From the IMG/VR virus record IMGVR_UViG_3300036652_000500, positions 1 through 26,643 of that record: DNA of 26,643 nt; one strand, given 5' to 3'. The notes under the pieces were generated by a model. That model saw only the letters and a program-made list of their open reading frames with translations. It had not been told where the DNA came from and searched no databases. The DNA is from a virus. Within the stretch, counting starts at the first letter, position 1. Each line of letters begins with the position of its first letter. The position numbers and the translations under genes were made by a program. Positions 24,854-26,643 of the stretch are shown here, piece after piece.

Positions 24854-24885
24854 AAAGGCCGGGCATTGTCCCGGCCTTTTTTATA
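24854..24885 (+). terminator. Intrinsic terminator after the 99-aa gene
   Basis: AAAGGCCGGG, 6-nt loop CATTGT, CCCGGCCTTT, then a T run. Strong GC stem of 9-10 bp followed by six T; textbook rho-independent form on the plus strand. Confidence 0.88.
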
Positions 24886-25032
24886 GGAGGTTTTGTTCAC
24901 GTTTTGTCGAGGCCAAGGAGCGGGGCAAGCCTTGGCAGGCAGTAGGGTAGCGGGACGATGGCGCAAACGCATCAGCGGGCTCCGCAAGGCGATTGGCAGG
25001 CATTCCACAACGCGTCAACGCTGCCATCGCGA

Positions 25033-25299
25033 ATTCCATCCCTGTAAACCCCCGTTGCACCTCGGGTGCCCCCTTGATAACCCCCTCATGTTCTGATTTT
25101 ACTTTTCAGAGGGTCATGCCTCCCACGGCCACCAACACCGGTTCTACCCCTCCTTTTTACAATTTTTTTTTTTGAAGAGAGATAGGGGGGTGGAATAGAC
25201 CGGCGGGGAGGAGGTACACTTGTCAGAAAGTAAAATCAGAACATGAGGGGGGTAACAGGGGGTTATCAAGGTAGTATCCAGGGTTTACAGGGATGGAAT
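25033..25299. repeat. 267-bp interrupted palindrome
   Basis: Arms share a 19-nt block (25033-25051 with 25281-25299) and a 25-nt block (25081-25105 with 25227-25251), both centred exactly on 25166. A further 14-nt block (25072-25085 with 25258-25271) is offset by about 11 nt, showing an indel between arms. The centre has an 11-T run (25163-25173) and partly paired CCGG-containing stretches. No gene lies in 24886-25437. It could be an origin, a decayed mobile element or two copies of a control sequence in opposite orientation. Confidence 0.8.
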
Positions 25300-25332
25300 G
25301 AGGGAGATGGTGCAATAAGGGAAATTTTATGG

Positions 25333-25361
25333 TTGACCTTTGTGAGGAAATGTGGTATAGT
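25333..25361 (+). promoter_or_regulatory. Sigma70-type promoter
   Basis: TTGACC (25333-25338), 17-nt spacer, TATAGT (25356-25361): five of six bases at each element. It points to the 90-aa gene and the Cys-repeat gene; expected 5' leader about 70 nt. Confidence 0.75.
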
Positions 25362-25437
25362 GGGGATAATGAGAGATTGGTCTGAGCGGAGCTAGGCAGT
25401 CGGGCAATCGGCGAACCGGCTAAGATGGAAATGGAAG

Positions 25438-25710
25438 ATGGATAAGAACCCTTGGGGATTGAAGGAAGTTGTGGGTTGGACGGCGGTTGGGCCGGAAGGG
25501 TATTTGAAGGATAACTATGCGGCCATTTGGCGAAGATTGCGCGGTGAGGCGGCGGAGAGGTTTAAGCGGAGGTGGTTGATTAAACCGCCGGAAACGGTGC
25601 AATCAACGCAGGTGGATCAGAAGGCGTTGCGGATTGTGGAAGAAATGTTCGCCACAACGGAATTGAAGATCAAGCCGTATCTTGGGGAAGATGATGAGTT
25701 GGCGCCATGA
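25438..25710 (+). CDS. Hypothetical protein (90 aa)
   Basis: 90 aa, from ATG 25438; two nearer-promoter ATGs are in other frames. The leader before the start (ATGGAAGATGG) matches that before the 99-aa gene at 24530. It begins MDKNPWGLKEVVGWTAVGPE and has a basic stretch (IWRRLRGEAAERFKRRWLIK) and an acidic end (LGEDDELAP). No family recognised. It is first in the promoter 25333 transcript and lies 28 nt before the Cys-repeat gene, so the two are probably co-expressed. Confidence 0.62.
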   Translation: MDKNPWGLKEVVGWTAVGPEGYLKDNYAAIWRRLRGEAAERFKRRWLIKPPETVQSTQVDQKALRIVEEMFATTELKIKPYLGEDDELAP

Positions 25711-25738
25711 GCGCTCGACAAGAATATAGGAGGGGATT

Positions 25739-26194
25739 ATGTCTACTTGGATCAGTGATGAAAATGGAAATAAAGCAAGTGTGGAGTGTTGGGGAAGTGA
25801 AGAAAAGGCGCGTGAGGCGTTAGAGAGTTGCAACAATTGCATTAATTGCAATAATTGCAATAATTGCAATCAATGCAACGATTGCATTGATTGCATTAAT
25901 TGCAACAATTGCAATTATTGCAATTGTTGCAATCGTTGCGATAATTGCAATTATTGCAAGGAATGCGCTGTAAAATTTTCAACACGTTCAGATGGATATA
26001 CTTTCTATCTGGATACAGCTAATTACATTCGTGCAGGTTGTCGCATGTTCCATTCCTTTGCCGAAGCAAGAGAACATTGGAAACATCGCAAAGGAACTCA
26101 GTTAGGGATTGAAACAGAGGCAATTTTACAGGCGATGGAACAAATCGTGGAATTGATGGGGATTCGTCTCCCAGTAGGTGTTACCGATAGGTGA
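25739..26194 (+). CDS. Cys-x-x tripeptide-repeat protein
   Basis: 151 aa behind a strong AGGAGG site. Residues 1-30 are globular (STWISDENGNKASVECWGSE). Residues 31-76 carry 16 cysteines at every third position without a break (C31, C34 ... C76), with one extra Cys at 63; the other positions are mainly Asn, Ile, Asp, Tyr. Residues 77-151 form a C-terminal domain (TFYLDTANYIRAGCRMFHSF, then AEAREHWKHRKGTQ and a helical end). No signal peptide, so the thiols are in the reducing cytoplasm. A 3-residue period would line the Cys up on one face of a 3-10-like or extended helix, suiting metal binding. I recall similar Cys-repeat hypotheticals in phages and alphaproteobacteria but no assigned function. 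Confidence 0.78.
   Translation: MSTWISDENGNKASVECWGSEEKAREALESCNNCINCNNCNNCNQCNDCIDCINCNNCNYCNCCNRCDNCNYCKECAVKFSTRSDGYTFYLDTANYIRAGCRMFHSFAEAREHWKHRKGTQLGIETEAILQAMEQIVELMGIRLPVGVTDR
25829..25966 (+). repeat. AATTGCAA-type tandem repeat encoding Cys-x-x units
   Basis: Sixteen 9-bp units of the form (A/G)(A/T)TTGCAA(T/C), so the palindrome TTGCAA recurs about every 9 nt. The stretch is nearly its own reverse complement and can fold in many registers, allowing expansion or contraction by whole Cys-x-x units. Confidence 0.8.
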
Positions 26195-26197
26195 TGA

Positions 26198-26254
26198 TGC
26201 ACCGCACCATCACGAAAACGTGATTTGATTGTGCGGTGCAACATCGGTTATAAT
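26198..26254 (+). promoter_or_regulatory. Promoter overlapped by nested inverted repeat
   Basis: TTGATT (26225-26230), 18-nt spacer, TATAAT (26249-26254) makes a good sigma70 promoter for the 86-aa gene. TGCACCGCAC (26198-26207) and GTGCGGTGCA (26231-26240) are perfect 10-bp arms, the second lying in the promoter spacer; inside them ATCACG/CGTGAT form a second stem around AAAA. The layout fits a repressor operator, or an RNA hairpin ending the Cys-repeat transcript (no T run). Confidence 0.68.
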
Positions 26255-26279
26255 AGACTGGTCAACGGAGGATATGCAG

Positions 26280-26540
26280 ATGTATCAAATGACAGTTGAT
26301 AAGGCCAAGGAAATAAGTAAGGCTAGGGATTTAAGTGTCTATGAGCAGCATGAATTACGCGCTTATGATGATTGGATTAAAGTTCATGCACTTAGTCATC
26401 TTGAAAGTTGGCTTATTGAACATGGAGTTGATACAACACTAAGCGAGTATATTAAACTAATGGCGAGATGCCATTTTGGTTCGATTGAAACTGACGAGTT
26501 ACTAACCAAGCTAGGTTGTTATCCTGATTGGTTAGGGTAA
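26280..26540 (+). CDS. Hypothetical protein (86 aa)
   Basis: The frame is open from 26229 but that part overlaps the TATAAT promoter, so the start is ATG 26280, with GGAGG 8 nt upstream (the in-frame ATG at 26274 is too close to it). 86 aa, acidic and helical: MYQMTVDKAKEISKARDLSV, YEQHELRAYDDWIKVHALSH, then SIETDELLTKLGCYPDWLG. No motif recognised. It has its own promoter and operator-like repeat, so it may be regulated apart from the Cys-repeat gene. Confidence 0.68.
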   Translation: MYQMTVDKAKEISKARDLSVYEQHELRAYDDWIKVHALSHLESWLIEHGVDTTLSEYIKLMARCHFGSIETDELLTKLGCYPDWLG

Positions 26541-26566
26541 AATGGCCAATGGGAGGAACATACACA

Positions 26567-26643
26567 ATGGCAACGGTTAGTAAAGACATAGCGGATAAAA
26601 TCGCCAACGGGGATGGGTATTACGCTGATGACCCAAGGGTGGT
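26567..26643 (+). CDS. Hypothetical phage protein, partial (5' end)
   Basis: ATG 26567 with GGGAGG 10 nt upstream; the frame runs off the window. The visible product MATVSKDIADKIANGDGYYA followed by DDPRVV resembles the start of small conserved phage proteins I recall (IADxIIxxDGxYPGDPRV). Function unknown. Probably in one transcript with the 86-aa gene, 26 nt upstream. Confidence 0.65.
   Translation, partial: MATVSKDIADKIANGDGYYADDPRV

Noticed and set aside
25368-25437. tRNA or riboswitch in the leader after promoter 25333
   Set aside because: Could not fold the 70 nt into a cloverleaf or any riboswitch pattern I know.
25603-25869. Minus-strand LQL-repeat frame opposite the Cys-repeat gene
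   Set aside because: A by-product of the self-complementary TTGCAA repeat; no start signals, and the plus-strand gene has a strong ribosome site.

Overview
The window looks like the right-hand part of a tailed podovirus-like (T7-like/BPP-1-like virion) phage genome or prophage. Several small proteins, and the Sec-signal-bearing virion proteins, resemble families I know from phages of Alphaproteobacteria (Rhizobiales and relatives); that host guess comes from remembered family resemblance, not a search. No integrase, RNA polymerase, DNA polymerase or reverse transcriptase is visible in these 26.6 kb.

Positions 1-23924, minus strand: one very tightly packed late operon, read right to left. Order: GIY-YIG nuclease, small terminase, large terminase, two small proteins, portal, small protein, Bbp19-like protein, scaffold, major capsid (Bbp17-like), capsid cement (Bbp16-like), two small secreted-type proteins, three accessory proteins, a fibre-like protein with a signal peptide, four small proteins, tail tubular proteins A and B, a gp13-like protein, a gp14-like internal protein, a transglycosylase-containing internal protein, and a giant internal protein cut by the window edge. 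Most junctions overlap as ATGA, TAATG or TGATG, so translation is probably coupled. Three real small genes (48, 49 and 51 aa) sit in apparent gaps.

Positions 23925-24529: divergent control region between late (minus) and plus-strand genes. A near-consensus sigma70 promoter (TTGACA, 17 bp, TATGCT) points into the late operon and lies inside the longest GIY-YIG reading frame, so that gene probably starts later. Upstream is a strongly G-poor/C-rich strand with repeated CTACC units and three copies of a 17-mer carrying the palindrome CTACCGGTAG, then a TTGCAT/ATGCAA-rich stretch and a hairpin.

Positions 24530-26643, plus strand: small genes of unknown function, with an intrinsic terminator after the first, a 267-bp interrupted palindrome, and two good sigma70 promoters. 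The most striking product has 16 cysteines spaced exactly every third residue. The late promoter is host-type, fitting a phage that uses host RNA polymerase. Best candidates for something undescribed: the Cys-x-x repeat protein, the set of Sec-signal proteins in a virion operon, the late-promoter repeat region, and the large palindrome.
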